A stretch of DNA of 64,000 nt from Pseudomonadota bacterium (GCA_963204815.1 CAUJHQ010000061.1:1-64000); one strand, 5' to 3'; positions 1 through 10,450 are shown, counted from the first letter of the stretch. The notes: a model not told the origin generated them from the sequence alone. Made by a program: numbers and translations.

Positions 1-415
1 GGGCGTAGCCGCCCAGCGCGGCGAGCATCTGGCCGGTCTGGTTGCAGTCGTCGTCGATGGCCTGCTTGCCCAGGATGACGAGGCCGGGCTGTTCCTTGTC
101 GACCAGGGCCTTCAAGAGCTTGGCCACGGCCAGCGGCTGCAGCTCGACGTCGGTCTCCACCAGAATGGCGCGGTCGGCGCCGATGGCCATCGCGGTGCGC
201 AGCGTTTCCTGGCACTGCGTGACGCCGCAGGACACGGCGATGATCTCCGTGGCCACGCCCTTCTCCTTCAGGCGCACCGCCTCTTCGACACCGATCTCGT
301 CGAAGGGGTTCATGCTCATCTTGACGTTGGCCAGGTCCATGCCCGAGCCATCGGGCTTGACCCGCGCCTTCACGTTGTAGTCGAGCACCCGTTTGACGGG
401 CACGAGGATCTTCAT
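1..415 (-). CDS. etfB: electron transfer flavoprotein beta subunit, partial (C-terminus outside window)
   Basis: Reverse translation from ATG at 415: [53 protein letters not shown]..., typical EtfB N-terminus; ATGA overlap with upstream ligase stop. Confidence 0.93.
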   Translation of the reverse strand, partial: MKILVPVKRVLDYNVKARVKPDGSGMDLANVKMSMNPFDEIGVEEAVRLKEKGVATEIIAVSCGVTQCQETLRTAMAIGADRAILVETDVELQPLAVAKLLKALVDKEQPGLVILGKQAIDDDCNQTGQMLAALGGYA

Positions 416-1950
416 GCGAGTTTCTCCTTGGGCAACAGATCGCGGAGCCGGCGACGCAGCAGCTTGCCGGTGGGCGAGCGTGGCAGGTCGTCGACGAGGT
501 GGAGGGCGTCGGGCCGCTTGAAGCGGCCGAGCCGTTGTTCGGTGTGTGCGCGCAGCGCCGCGAGCAGCGCGTCGGGGTCGGCGGCGTGCGAACGTGCAGG
601 CACGACGAAGGCCACCGGCCGTTCGCCGAAGCGTTCGTCGGGCACGCCGACGACGGCCACGTCCCACACGCCCGGCGCTTCGCGCAGCGCGGCCTCGATC
701 TCCTGCGGGTACAGGTTGACGCCGCCGGAGATGATCATGTCGTCCTGCCGGTCGGTGAGATAGAGATAGCCGTCGGCGTCGACGTGGCCGACGTCGCCGA
801 AGGTCTGCCAACCCTGCGGCAGCGTGCGCGCGGCGGTCTTCTCCGGCGCCTTGTAGTAGGCGAAGGGCGCGATGCCGCTGAAGCAGACGAGGCCGGTCTC
901 GCCGACCGGCCGTTCTCGCCCCGCCTCGTCGGCGATGTGCAGCGTGCCCTTGCGCGCGCGTCCCACCGAGCCGGGACGCTGCAGCGCTTCCTCCGAGGTG
1001 ATCAGCGTGAGCCCGATGCCTTCGCTGCCCGAGTAGTACTCCAGCAGGATCTGGCCCCACCAGTCGATCATCGCGCGCTTCACGGCGGGCGGGCAGGGCG
1101 CGGCGCCGTGGATGGCGGTGCGGTGCGCGGGCGCGTGGTGGCGCGCGCGGCGTTGGGCCGGCAGCGCGAGCAGGCGCTGGAACATCACCGGCACCCACTG
1201 GCTGTGCGTGATGGCTTCGCGCTCGATCAGGTCCAGCGCCGTGCCGGCGTCGAAGCGGTCCATCACGAACACGGTGCCGCCGCCGGCGGTGACGGCGAGC
1301 GCCACGCGCAGCGGCGCCGCGTGGTACAGCGGCGCGGTGGAGAGGTAGCGCACGTCGGTGCCGCCGACGCCGAAGAGCGCGATCAGGTCGGCCGCGAAGG
1401 GCGGCGTGCCGCGCCAGTCGGCGGGCAGCAACGGCCGGTGCACGCCCTTGGGCGCACCGGTGGTGCCCGAGGTGTACATCATCAGCGCGCCCGGCGGTTC
1501 GTGTTCGGCGGGCCGCGGCGATGCGGCGGCGGTCTCGGGCCGAAGGTCGTCGAAGCCGGCCAGGCCGCCGCGCAGTGCCAGCCGCTGCACGCCGGCGGGC
1601 CAGTCGACCGTGCCGGCCAGCGCGGCCTGCTCGTGGTCGACGATGACGGCCTTCGCGTCGCAGTCGTCGACCAGGTAGCGCACCTCGGCCGGCGCGAGCG
1701 CGGTCGACACCGGCGTGAGGTACAGCCCGGTGCGCCACGCCGCCCACGCCAGCGCGAGCCCTTCCGGCCGGTTGCCGACCAGCGTGGCAATGTGCTCGCC
1801 GCGCCGCAGCCCGCGCGCGCGCAGCACGGCCGCGAGGCGGTTCGCCAACGCCTCGAGTTCGCCGTAGCTCAGCCGCTCGTCACCGCAGACGAGCGCGCAG
1901 CGCTCCGGCGCGGCGGCCGCGTGGCGCCGAAGGTCCAGCACCTCTTGCAT
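412..1950 (-). CDS. AMP-dependent acyl-CoA synthetase/ligase
   Basis: 512 aa; [14 protein letters not shown]-binding motif, C-terminal [10 protein letters not shown]. Confidence 0.92.
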   Translation of the reverse strand: MQEVLDLRRHAAAAPERCALVCGDERLSYGELEALANRLAAVLRARGLRRGEHIATLVGNRPEGLALAWAAWRTGLYLTPVSTALAPAEVRYLVDDCDAKAVIVDHEQAALAGTVDWPAGVQRLALRGGLAGFDDLRPETAAASPRPAEHEPPGALMMYTSGTTGAPKGVHRPLLPADWRGTPPFAADLIALFGVGGTDVRYLSTAPLYHAAPLRVALAVTAGGGTVFVMDRFDAGTALDLIEREAITHSQWVPVMFQRLLALPAQRRARHHAPAHRTAIHGAAPCPPAVKRAMIDWWGQILLEYYSGSEGIGLTLITSEEALQRPGSVGRARKGTLHIADEAGRERPVGETGLVCFSGIAPFAYYKAPEKTAARTLPQGWQTFGDVGHVDADGYLYLTDRQDDMIISGGVNLYPQEIEAALREAPGVWDVAVVGVPDERFGERPVAFVVPARSHAADPDALLAALRAHTEQRLGRFKRPDALHLVDDLPRSPTGKLLRRRLRDLLPKEKLA

Positions 1951-1956
1951 GCGGCC

Positions 1957-2859
1957 TCAGCCGGTCGAGCGCTGCGCCTTTTCCTGCTCGGCCTTGCCGC
2001 GCACGATGGCCTTGGCCTCGGCCCAGTCTTCCGGCGTGAGCTTGCCCAGCGCCGCAAAGGTGGAGGGCGCGGCCAGGTGGTGGCCGCCGTCGATGGCGAT
2101 GTTCTGGCCGGTCAGGTACTCGCAGCCGTCGGCCTGCAGGAAGGTCAGCAGGTTGCAGAGCTCGGGCATGCGGCCGAAGCGGCCCATCGGCACTTCGTCG
2201 GCCGACGCGGCGCCCACGTTGGCCTTCGGGATCGGTGCCAGCTTCTCCCATGCGCTTTCGGTGGGGAAGGGGCCCGGCGCCACCGCGTTGACGCGGATGT
2301 TGTGCTTGCCCCACTCGACGGCGAGCGACATCGTCATCGCGTGCACCGCGGTCTTGGCCATCGTGCTCGGCAGCACGTAGGCGCTGCCGGTCCAGACCCA
2401 GGTGACGAGCATGCTGACCACGCTGCCCGGCAGGCCGTCGCGGATCCAGCGCTTGCCGCAGGCCAGCGTGGAGAAGAGCGCGCCGTCCATCACCGTGCTG
2501 CGCACGGCGGCGAAGCCGCGCGGGCTGATGTCGACCGAGGGCGCGATGAAGTTGGCGGCCGCGTTGTTCACCAGCCCGGTGAGCGGGCCACCGGCCCAGA
2601 TCTTGTCGACCATGGCCTCGATGGCGTCGGCATCGCGCACGTCGCAGAGGTGGTACTCCACCTTGCCGCCGTGCTGGGCCGACTTCATCAGCTCGTCCAC
2701 CGCGCCCTGCAGCACCGCCTCGCGGCGGCCGCAGATGTGCACCGAAGCGCCGTGGGCGACGAAGTGGCGCGCCAGTTCCTTGCCCAGGCCGGTGCCGCCA
2801 CCGGTGATGAGGATGCGCTTGCTCGACAGGACGTCGGCGCGGAAGGTCGAAGGGGTCAT
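1957..2859 (-). CDS. SDR family oxidoreductase, 2,4-dienoyl-CoA reductase-like
   Basis: ITGGGTGLGKELARHF Rossmann motif, NNAAANF, AVEWGKHNIRVNAVAPGPF. Confidence 0.88.
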   Translation of the reverse strand: MTPSTFRADVLSSKRILITGGGTGLGKELARHFVAHGASVHICGRREAVLQGAVDELMKSAQHGGKVEYHLCDVRDADAIEAMVDKIWAGGPLTGLVNNAAANFIAPSVDISPRGFAAVRSTVMDGALFSTLACGKRWIRDGLPGSVVSMLVTWVWTGSAYVLPSTMAKTAVHAMTMSLAVEWGKHNIRVNAVAPGPFPTESAWEKLAPIPKANVGAASADEVPMGRFGRMPELCNLLTFLQADGCEYLTGQNIAIDGGHHLAAPSTFAALGKLTPEDWAEAKAIVRGKAEQEKAQRSTG

Positions 2860-2869
2860 GGGCGGGCCT

Positions 2870-4063
2870 CTAGGCGGGGTTGATGCCGGCGACGCCGTTG
2901 GCGCCCTTGGCCGGCTGGTATTCGGCGAACATCTTGCGGCCGATGATGTGCTTCATCACCTCGATCGAGCCGCCGGCGATCTTGACGATGCGGGCGTCGG
3001 CGTAGGCGCGCGCGATCGGGTATTCCCACATGTAGCCCCAGCCGCCGAACAGCTGCAGGCATTCGTCGACGACCTTGCAGTGCATGTTCGACAGCCACAT
3101 CTTGGCCATCGCCGCGTCCACCGCGTCGAGCTCGCCCTTCATGAACTTGGCGATGCACTGGTCGGTGAACACGCGGCCCACGGTGGCTTCGGTCTGCAGT
3201 TCGGCCAGCTTGAACTGGGTGTTCTGGAAGTCGCCGATCGTCTTGCCGAAGGCCTTGCGGTTGGCGGTGTAGTCCACCGTCCAGCCGATCACGGTCTCGG
3301 CCACCACGGCCGAGCGGATGGCCTGCGCCAGGCGCTCCTGCGCCAGCTTGGTCATCATCAGCTCGAAGCCCTTGCCTTCCTCGCCGAGCATGGCGCTGGC
3401 GGGGATGCGCATCTCGTCGAAGAACAGCTCCGACGTGTCCTGCGCCTTCATGCCCAGCTTGTCCAGGTTCTTGCCGCGGCGGAAGCCCGGCAGGCTGGTG
3501 TCGACGAGGAAGAGGGTCACGCCCTTGGCGCCGGCCGCGCTGTCGGTCTTGGTGGCGAGCACGATGACGTCGCAGAGCTGGCCGTTGGAGATGAAGACCT
3601 TCTGGCCGCTGATGACGAAGTCGTCGCCGTCGCGCACCGCCTTCGTGCGGATGGCCTTCAGGTCGGAGCCGGCGTGCGGCTCGGTCATGCCGAGCGAGCC
3701 GATGGCTTCGCCGCGCACCATCTTCGGCAGCCACTTCTTCTTCTGCGCCTCGCTGCCGAAGCTGGCGATGTAGGTGGCGACGAGGTCGCAGTGGATCATG
3801 AAGCCGGGGCCGGTGAAACCCGAGCGCGCCATCTCCTCGAAGACGACGACGTCGAACAGGTAGTCGGCGCCCGCGCCGCCGTACTGCTCGGGCACCGTGC
3901 AGCACAGCAGGCCGGCGGCGCCGGCCTTCAGCCACAGATCGCGCGGCACGACGCCGCTGTCTTCCCACTTCGCATGGTGCGGGGCGATCTCGTTCTCGAT
4001 GAAGCGACGCACGGTGTCGCGGAACGCCTCGTGGTCCTCGTTGAACAGCTCGCGCTTGAACAT
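2870..4063 (-). CDS. acyl-CoA dehydrogenase
   Basis: 397 aa; GSLGMTEPHAGSD, FGGWGYMWEYPIARAYADARI. Confidence 0.93.
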   Translation of the reverse strand: MFKRELFNEDHEAFRDTVRRFIENEIAPHHAKWEDSGVVPRDLWLKAGAAGLLCCTVPEQYGGAGADYLFDVVVFEEMARSGFTGPGFMIHCDLVATYIASFGSEAQKKKWLPKMVRGEAIGSLGMTEPHAGSDLKAIRTKAVRDGDDFVISGQKVFISNGQLCDVIVLATKTDSAAGAKGVTLFLVDTSLPGFRRGKNLDKLGMKAQDTSELFFDEMRIPASAMLGEEGKGFELMMTKLAQERLAQAIRSAVVAETVIGWTVDYTANRKAFGKTIGDFQNTQFKLAELQTEATVGRVFTDQCIAKFMKGELDAVDAAMAKMWLSNMHCKVVDECLQLFGGWGYMWEYPIARAYADARIVKIAGGSIEVMKHIIGRKMFAEYQPAKGANGVAGINPA

Positions 4064-4075
4064 GGAATCTGCCTC

Positions 4076-5242
4076 TCAGTAGGACTTGGGAAGGTCGAGC
4101 ACCTTCTCGGCGATGAAGCACAGGATCAGCTGCTCGGTGACCGGCGCGATGCGCGTCACCGTCACCTCGCGCAGCAGGCGCTCGACGTGGTACTCCTTCG
4201 CGTAGCCGAAGCCGCCGTGCGTCAGCACGGCCTGCATGCAGGCGTCCTGGCCGGCACGCGCACCCAGGAACTTGGCGGTGTTGGCCTCGGCGCCGCAGGG
4301 CTTGTGGTGGTCATAGAGCCAGGCGCCCTTCATGACCATGTTCCAGGCCGCTTCCAGCGCCATCCAGCGTTCGGCCAGCGGGTGCTGGATGCCCTGGTTC
4401 TGGCCGATCGGGCGGTCGAACACGATGCGCTCGCGGGCGTACTGCGTGGCGCGGCGCAGCGCGTCCTGGCCGATCGCGATGGCCTCGGCGGCCACCAGCA
4501 GGCGCTCGGGGTTCAGGCTGTGCAGGATGTAGCTGAAGCCCTTGCCTTCCTCGCCGATGCGGTCGCTGTCGGGGATGAACAGGCCGTCGATGAAGATGGC
4601 GTTGCTGTCCACCGCCTTGCGGCCCATCTTCGGGATGCGGCGCACCTCGATCTTGCTGCGGTCGAGGTCGGTGTAGAAGATCGTGATGCCGTCGGTGGGG
4701 CGCTTGCAGTCTTCGAGCTTGGTCGTGCGCGTCAGCAGCATGATCTTGCTGGCCACTTGCGCGGTGCTCGTCCACACCTTCTGGCCGTGCACGAGGTAGC
4801 CGCCCGGCACCTTCTGCGCGAAGGTCTTGATGGCGGTGGTGTTGAGGCCGGCGTCGGGCTCGGTGAAGCCGAAGGCGCACTGGTCCTGGCCTTCGACCAG
4901 GCGCGGGATCCAGCGCGCCTTCTGCTCGGGCGTGCCGAAGACGACGATGGGGTGCGGACCGAACAGGTTGATGTGCACCGTGCTCGCCGCCGCCATGCCG
5001 CCGCCGTGGCTGGCGATCTCGTGCATCATGATCGCCGCTTCGGTGACGCCGAGGCCGGCGCCGCCGTATTCCGGCGGCATCGTGATGCCGAGCCAGCCGG
5101 CGTCGGCCATCGCGCGGTGGAACTCACGCGGGAACTCGCCGTCTTCGTCGCGGGCCAGCCAGTATTCGTCGTCGAAACGTTTCACCACGGCGGCCACGCC
5201 GTCGCGGATGGCGGTGTGGTCTTCGCTGACCGAGAAGTCCAT
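4076..5242 (-). CDS. acyl-CoA dehydrogenase
   Basis: 388 aa; FGFTEPDAGLNTT, THGGFGYAKEYHVERLLREV. Confidence 0.92.
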   Translation of the reverse strand: MDFSVSEDHTAIRDGVAAVVKRFDDEYWLARDEDGEFPREFHRAMADAGWLGITMPPEYGGAGLGVTEAAIMMHEIASHGGGMAAASTVHINLFGPHPIVVFGTPEQKARWIPRLVEGQDQCAFGFTEPDAGLNTTAIKTFAQKVPGGYLVHGQKVWTSTAQVASKIMLLTRTTKLEDCKRPTDGITIFYTDLDRSKIEVRRIPKMGRKAVDSNAIFIDGLFIPDSDRIGEEGKGFSYILHSLNPERLLVAAEAIAIGQDALRRATQYARERIVFDRPIGQNQGIQHPLAERWMALEAAWNMVMKGAWLYDHHKPCGAEANTAKFLGARAGQDACMQAVLTHGGFGYAKEYHVERLLREVTVTRIAPVTEQLILCFIAEKVLDLPKSY

Positions 5243-5261
5243 CGAATCTCTCTTTCGTGTT

Positions 5262-6131
5262 CTAGCGCGCCGCGTCCAGCGTGCGCAGCGCCTGCGTGAG
5301 GTGGGGCTTGTCGATCATCACGCCGTCCAGGCTCAGCGTGCCGGCGTCGGGCTGGGCGGCGAAGGCTGCGACGATGCGGCGTGCGTGCTCGAGTTCGGCC
5401 GCGCTCGGCGAGTAGGCGGTGTTGATCGTCTCGACCTGGTCGGGGTGGATCGCGATGCGGCCGCGGAATCCGCGCCGGCGCGAGGCGCGGCAGGCCGCGG
5501 CCAGGCCGGCGGCGTCGCGGAAGTCGGCGTGCAGGGTGTCGATGGCGGGCACGTCGGCGGCGGCCGCGGCGGCCAGGCAGAGCGAGTTCGCCAGCTGGTA
5601 CAGCGGTGACCAGCTGCCGTCTTCGTCCTTGTTGGCGACCGCGCCGATGGCGGCCGACAGGTCTTCGGCGCCCCAGGTCACGCCGGCCAGGCGCGGCCGC
5701 GGGGCGCAGAAGCTCTGCATGTTGAGCACGGCCTGCGGTGTCTCGGTGGCGACCGGCACGATCTTCACGCTGCCGGGCGCGAGGCCGGCGCGCGCCTCGA
5801 GCGCGTCCAGGCCGTGGCCGAGCTGCACGATGCAGGCCGCGCTGCGGGTCTTCGGCTGCAGGATGCCGGCCAGCCCGGGCACGACGACGGCGGCGAGGTC
5901 GCCCATCGCCAGCGGCGTGTCCAGCGGGTTGATGCGCACGAAGAGCTTCGGGCCGATGCTCGCCGCGTGCGCGGCGATGAACTCCGCCGCCATCGTGCGC
6001 GCAACGGACTTGCGCGATTCGGCGACCGAGTCCTCCAGGTCGAGGATCAGCACGTCGGCCGCGCTGCCCACCGACTTGGCGAGCTTGCGCTCGCTGTCGG
6101 CCGGCACGAAGAGCATGGAACGCAGCTTCAT
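5262..6131 (-). CDS. HpcH/HpaI (CitE-like) CoA ester lyase
   Basis: MKLRSMLFVPADSERKLAKS, LILDLEDSV, GVTWGAEDLSAAIGA, AIHPDQV. Confidence 0.9.
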   Translation of the reverse strand: MKLRSMLFVPADSERKLAKSVGSAADVLILDLEDSVAESRKSVARTMAAEFIAAHAASIGPKLFVRINPLDTPLAMGDLAAVVVPGLAGILQPKTRSAACIVQLGHGLDALEARAGLAPGSVKIVPVATETPQAVLNMQSFCAPRPRLAGVTWGAEDLSAAIGAVANKDEDGSWSPLYQLANSLCLAAAAAADVPAIDTLHADFRDAAGLAAACRASRRRGFRGRIAIHPDQVETINTAYSPSAAELEHARRIVAAFAAQPDAGTLSLDGVMIDKPHLTQALRTLDAAR

Positions 6132-6580
6132 GAGGGCTTCCGAAGCATCAGCGCCTGCCGCGTCGTCGTGCAGACCTCTTCGTCACGCTGGTTGAAGCCC
6201 TGGTGCAGGAAGGTCACGATGCCGGCGTTGGGGCGCGACTTGCTTTCGCGGACTTCCTTCACGGTGGTGCGCGAGCGGACCGTGTCGCCGTGGAACACGG
6301 GCTTCGGGAAGCGGGTGTCGGTCATGCCGAGGTTGGCCACCGTGGTGCCCAGCGTGGTGTCCTGCACCGACAGGCCGATCACCAGGCCGAGCGTGAAGAT
6401 GCTGTTCACCAGGGGCTGGCCGAACTCGGTACCCTTGCAGTACTCGGCGTCGATGTGGATCGCGGCGGGGTTGTAGGTGGCGCTGTTGAACCAGACGTTG
6501 TCGGATTCGGTCACGGTGCGGCGGATCTCGTGGTCGAAGACCTGACCCACGGCGAACTCCTCGAACCAGCGGCCTGCCAT
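6128..6580 (-). CDS. MaoC family dehydratase
   Basis: 150 aa hotdog protein; FEEFAVGQVFDHEIRRTVTESDN, ATYNPAAIHID; 4-bp overlap with next gene. Confidence 0.88.
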   Translation of the reverse strand: MAGRWFEEFAVGQVFDHEIRRTVTESDNVWFNSATYNPAAIHIDAEYCKGTEFGQPLVNSIFTLGLVIGLSVQDTTLGTTVANLGMTDTRFPKPVFHGDTVRSRTTVKEVRESKSRPNAGIVTFLHQGFNQRDEEVCTTTRQALMLRKPS

Positions 6581-6623
6581 CGGTATTTCCCCTTTTGATG
6601 CTGTCGTGCGGCAGTGTATGGAT

Positions 6624-6644
6624 GTACACGGTACGCATGTGTAC
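6624..6644. promoter_or_regulatory. operator-like inverted repeat GTACAC-N9-GTGTAC between divergent genes
   Basis: GTACACGGTACGCATGTGTAC; perfect 6-bp arms; intergenic. Confidence 0.55.
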
Positions 6645-6699
6645 TATATCAAAGACCCCCGTCATGCAACTCGGGTCCAACCTTGATGGAGACCGTCTC

Positions 6700-7710
6700 G
6701 TGAGTGACAAGATCAACCGCCAGGTGCTGCTGGCCAGCCGGCCCGAAGGGGTGCCGCAGGCGGCGCACTTCCGCATCGTCGAAACGCCGATTCCGGTGCC
6801 CGGCCCCGGCCAGGTGCTGGTGCGCAACGAATGGCTGTCGGTCGAGCCGGCGATGCGCGGCTGGGTCAACGCCGCCGCCAACTATTCCGAGCCGGTGGCG
6901 GTGGGTGCGGTGATGCGCAGTTTCGCGGCCGGCCACGTGGTGGCGTCGAACCACGCCGACTGGGCCGTGGGCACGCCGGTGACGGGGCTCTTCGGCTGGC
7001 AGGACTACGCGGTGGTCGAGGTGTCGACGATCCAGCGCCGCGTGACCGAGACCGACCTGCCGCTGTCGACCGCGCTCGGCGTCATGGGCATCAACGGCGT
7101 CACCGCGCACTTCGGCCTGCTCGAGATCGGTGCGCCGCGCGCCGGCCAGACGGTGGTGGTGTCGACCGCCGCCGGCGCGGTCGGCTCGGCGGTCGGGCAG
7201 ATTGCGAAGCTGAAGGGCTGCCGCACGGTGGCCATCGCCGGCGGCGAGGTGAAGCGCCGTCTTTGCCTGGAACGCTTCGGCTACGACGTGGCGGTGGACT
7301 ACAAGGCAGCCGGCTTTGCCGCGGCGCTGGCCGAAGCCTGCCGTGGTGGCGTCGACGTCTACTTCGACAACACCGCCGGCCCGATCAGCGATGCCGTGAT
7401 CGCGCACCTGAACGTCGGCGCGCGCGTCGTCGTGTGCGGCACCGCCAGCATCGCGAACTGGAGCCCCTGGCCCGAGGGCCCGCGCGTCGAGCGCCACCTG
7501 CTGGTGAAGCGCGCGCGCATGCAGGGCTTCGTGATCTTCGACCACCCGGAGCACGCCGAGCCGGCGCGCGCCGACCTCGCGCGCTGGCTGCGCGCTGGCG
7601 AACTGCAGTACGTGGAGGAGGTGCTCGACGGCATCGAGCACGCACCCGACGCGATCGCCGGGCTCTACCGGGGCGAGAACCTGGGCAAGCGGCTGATCCG
7701 GTTGTACTGA
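6700..7710 (+). CDS. NADP-dependent MDR oxidoreductase (CurA/prostaglandin reductase-like)
   Basis: NRQVLLASRPEGVPQAAHFRI, VVVSTAAGAVGSAVGQIAKLKG; GTG start with upstream GGAG preferred over the track ATG at 6595, which overlaps the operator. Confidence 0.85.
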   Translation: MSDKINRQVLLASRPEGVPQAAHFRIVETPIPVPGPGQVLVRNEWLSVEPAMRGWVNAAANYSEPVAVGAVMRSFAAGHVVASNHADWAVGTPVTGLFGWQDYAVVEVSTIQRRVTETDLPLSTALGVMGINGVTAHFGLLEIGAPRAGQTVVVSTAAGAVGSAVGQIAKLKGCRTVAIAGGEVKRRLCLERFGYDVAVDYKAAGFAAALAEACRGGVDVYFDNTAGPISDAVIAHLNVGARVVVCGTASIANWSPWPEGPRVERHLLVKRARMQGFVIFDHPEHAEPARADLARWLRAGELQYVEEVLDGIEHAPDAIAGLYRGENLGKRLIRLY

Positions 7711-7729
7711 CGCCCGGTCGATCGTTGCC

Positions 7730-8359
7730 ATGCCGCACTTCCTGCTCATCCGCCACGGCCTGCCGCACGAAGGCCACCCGCAGCGCCCAGGCGACCCGCC
7801 GCTGCACCCGCTGGGCCGGCGCCACGCCGAGCGTCTGGCGCGCCAACTCGCGCGTGAAGGCATCGCCCGCATCGTCAGCAGCCCGCAGCAGCGCGCCATC
7901 GACACGGCGGCGCCGCTGGCTCGGCTGCTTGGCTTGGAGCCCGAGATCCACGAAGGCCTCGCCGAAGTCGACCACGGCGTGGCGCGCTACCGTTCGGTGG
8001 AAACCGTGCGCGCGGAGGAGCCTGAACGCTGGCCGCTTTTCATGAAGTCGCCGGCGCGCTTCTTCGGCCGCGACCCCGAGGAGTACCGCCGCCGCGTGCG
8101 CAGCACCTTCGACGCGATCGTCACCGCGCCGGGCGGCGAGCGCATCGCCGTCTTCTCGCACGGCATGACGATCAAGACCATCCTCTGCGCTGCCCTCGGC
8201 GTCGCCGACGACGCCTATGCGCGGTTCCTGATCGCCCACTGTTCGGTGACGCGCGTGTCGGGCAGCGCACCGGACCGCCTGCGAGTGGACAGCGTCAACG
8301 AATCCATCTGCAAGCCCGCACCCGCTCATGTGGCCGTGGCTGCCCGCGGGGGGCCGTAG
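7730..8359 (+). CDS. histidine phosphatase family protein
   Basis: LLIRHGLPHEG (RHG motif), VFSHGMTIKTI. Confidence 0.88.
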   Translation: MPHFLLIRHGLPHEGHPQRPGDPPLHPLGRRHAERLARQLAREGIARIVSSPQQRAIDTAAPLARLLGLEPEIHEGLAEVDHGVARYRSVETVRAEEPERWPLFMKSPARFFGRDPEEYRRRVRSTFDAIVTAPGGERIAVFSHGMTIKTILCAALGVADDAYARFLIAHCSVTRVSGSAPDRLRVDSVNESICKPAPAHVAVAARGGP

Positions 8360-8364
8360 GCCCC
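8350..8364. terminator. candidate bidirectional stem-loop between convergent genes
   Basis: GGGGCC-GTA-GGCCCC containing the stop of the upstream gene; no clear T-tract. Confidence 0.3.
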
Positions 8365-8841
8365 TCAGCGCACCGGCATGCCGGGCAGCTGCAGCCGGTG
8401 GTCGCTCTCGCTCTCGGGCAGCAGCGGCCCGCGCCGGAACACGCCGCTGGCGCGCGCCACCGCCTTGTCGCCGCAGGTGATGAGGCCCTGCGAGAAGACC
8501 AGGTTCTTCGTCACCTGCAGGATGTCCGCCTCGCCCTGCACCCATTCGCCGAGCGGCGCGCCGTTCATGAAGTCGAGCTGCAGGCTGATGGTGGGCAGGA
8601 ACTGGCGCGGGATGTCGGTCTGGTACTGCGCCGCGCTGGACAGCACGATGTCGGCGAACAGGCTCAGCATGCCGCCGTGGCAGTTGTTGCCCGGGTTGAC
8701 CTGGTGCGGCTCGACGCGGAAGCCGACCTGGAAGTGGCCTTCGTGCCAACGCGCGTAGAGCTGGCCGCTGTGGGTGGCGAAGGCGCTGCCAAGGCGCACG
8801 GGGACGAAGCCTTCTGGCGGTGCGAGAGGGGTGTCGGTCAT
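8365..8841 (-). CDS. PaaI family thioesterase
   Basis: VNPGNNCHGGMLSLFADIVLSSA, GDKAVARASGVFR; ATG at 8841 inside longer track ORF. Confidence 0.87.
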   Translation of the reverse strand: MTDTPLAPPEGFVPVRLGSAFATHSGQLYARWHEGHFQVGFRVEPHQVNPGNNCHGGMLSLFADIVLSSAAQYQTDIPRQFLPTISLQLDFMNGAPLGEWVQGEADILQVTKNLVFSQGLITCGDKAVARASGVFRRGPLLPESESDHRLQLPGMPVR

Positions 8842-10076
8842 AGCGAGCGGGCGATGTCGTCCCACGCCGCGGCGAGCGCGGCGCGGTGTTCGGGGGCGGC
8901 GATGGCGATCAGCGCCTGGGCGCGGGCGCCGAGCGACAGGCCGCGCAGTTCGGCCACGCCGTGTTCGGTGACCACGGCGTCGGCCAGGTGGCGCGGCAGC
9001 GTGACGAGTGCCTGGCGGTCCAGCGCCGGCACGATGCGCGACACGCTGCCGCCCTTGGCGGTGGCCGGCAGGCAGATCAGCAGCCGGCCGCCGGGCGAGG
9101 CGAGCGCGCCCTGCGCAAAGGCGGGCAGGCCGCCGGCGCCGGCCTGCAGCGTGCCGCCGGCGCGTTCGGCGTTGACCTGGCCGAAGAGGTCGACCTCGAC
9201 GGCGCCGTTCACGGCCACGAAGCGCGGCATCGCGCCCAGGCGCGCCGGGTCGTGCGTCTGCGTCACGTCGGTCAGGAAGAGGGTGGGCAGCTGCGCCGCG
9301 AAGTCGCGCAGCGCCGCGTCGCCCAGCACCACGCCGGTGGTGACGGGGGCGTCGCGGTCCAGCGCGCCGGCGTCCCACAGCGTGCGCACCGCCGACGGCA
9401 GCATGCCGCCGTGGAAGCGCAGCCGGCGGTGGTTCGACAGCGCCGCCGCCAGCGACAGCGGCACGCCGCCGATGCCGAACTGCAGCGTGTCGCCGTCGCG
9501 CACCAGCGTGGCGACGTGGGCGCCGATGCGCGCCTCGACCGCGCCCACCTTGGGGTCGGTGAAGTCGTTGAGCGGCGCGTCGGCCTCGACCGCGAGGCCG
9601 ATCTCCGAGCGGTGCACGCGGAAGCTGCTGTTCAGCCGCGGCAGGCGCGGGTTGAAGTGCGCCACGCGCAGTGCGGCGCGCTGCCACACCAGCGGCACGA
9701 AGTCGCAGGCCAGGCCGGGCGCGCACCAGCCGTCGGCGTCTGGTGGCGTGAGCTGGGCGATGGCGACGTCGAACGGCGGCGCGTCGCGCAGCTGGCGTGC
9801 GATGCCCAGGTAGTCCAGCGCCGGCAGCTCGGCGCGCCCTTCGGCGAGGCCGCGGCGCAGCGATGGCGACATGAACCAGCCGAGCTGGCGCGCTTGCGGG
9901 TGCAGCGCCAGGTAGTCGATGCGGTCGATGCCGGGGAACTGCACGCCGGCGAAGGTGACGCCGCGCGCGCGCTCGGGGTCGGCGCGCAACTCGTCGGCGA
10001 GCAGGGCCGATTCGTTGCTGAGCGTGGGCACCCAGACGCGCTGTCCGGGGCCGAGCGCGTCGACGAGGCGCTTCAT
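8838..10076 (-). CDS. acetyl-CoA hydrolase/transferase family protein
   Basis: 412 aa; GDTLQFGIGGVPLSLAAAL, VTEHGVAELRGLSLGARAQALIAIAAPEHR. Confidence 0.9.
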   Translation of the reverse strand: MKRLVDALGPGQRVWVPTLSNESALLADELRADPERARGVTFAGVQFPGIDRIDYLALHPQARQLGWFMSPSLRRGLAEGRAELPALDYLGIARQLRDAPPFDVAIAQLTPPDADGWCAPGLACDFVPLVWQRAALRVAHFNPRLPRLNSSFRVHRSEIGLAVEADAPLNDFTDPKVGAVEARIGAHVATLVRDGDTLQFGIGGVPLSLAAALSNHRRLRFHGGMLPSAVRTLWDAGALDRDAPVTTGVVLGDAALRDFAAQLPTLFLTDVTQTHDPARLGAMPRFVAVNGAVEVDLFGQVNAERAGGTLQAGAGGLPAFAQGALASPGGRLLICLPATAKGGSVSRIVPALDRQALVTLPRHLADAVVTEHGVAELRGLSLGARAQALIAIAAPEHRAALAAAWDDIARSL

Positions 10077-10450
10077 GCGCCGACCCGCGCCGTGCCGGTC
10101 AGGACCTCGCTGCCGGCGGCGGTGCGGCCGCGCAGCATGTACTGCGCAGCGTCGCCTTCCACGCGCTCGAGCGTGGCCGTCAGCTCGATCACCTCGTCGA
10201 CGAGCGCCACCCCGGCGAAGCGCGTCTGCAGCGAACGCACGCTGCCGGCGCCGAAGTGCTGCGTGAGCAGGCGCCCGGCCAGCGCCATCGTCAGCATGCC
10301 GTGCACCACCGGCCGCTCGAAGCCGGCCTGGCGCGCGAACGCCGGGTCCAGGTGCAGCGGGTTGTGGTCACCCGAAGCGGCGGCGTACAGCGCCAGCTGC
10401 ACCGGCGTGACCGGCTCGCTGCGCAGGGTGAGCGTCTCGGGGAAGCTCAC
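10073..10450 (-). CDS. MaoC-like hotdog dehydratase
   Basis: VSFPETLTLRSEPVTPVQLALYAAASGDHNPLHLDPAFA...VVHGMLTMALAGR; GTG start. Confidence 0.84.
   Translation of the reverse strand: MSFPETLTLRSEPVTPVQLALYAAASGDHNPLHLDPAFARQAGFERPVVHGMLTMALAGRLLTQHFGAGSVRSLQTRFAGVALVDEVIELTATLERVEGDAAQYMLRGRTAAGSEVLTGTARVGA

Noticed and set aside
499-5299. Very long + strand ORFs (794 and 965 aa)
   Set aside because: Antisense to clear acyl-CoA ligase, SDR and ACAD genes; low-complexity R/H/A/G/V-rich translations typical of GC-rich shadow ORFs.
8365-9726. Long 453-aa ORF ending in the thioesterase
   Set aside because: N-terminal two thirds is an out-of-frame translation of the CoA-transferase gene; ATG at 8841 is the plausible start.
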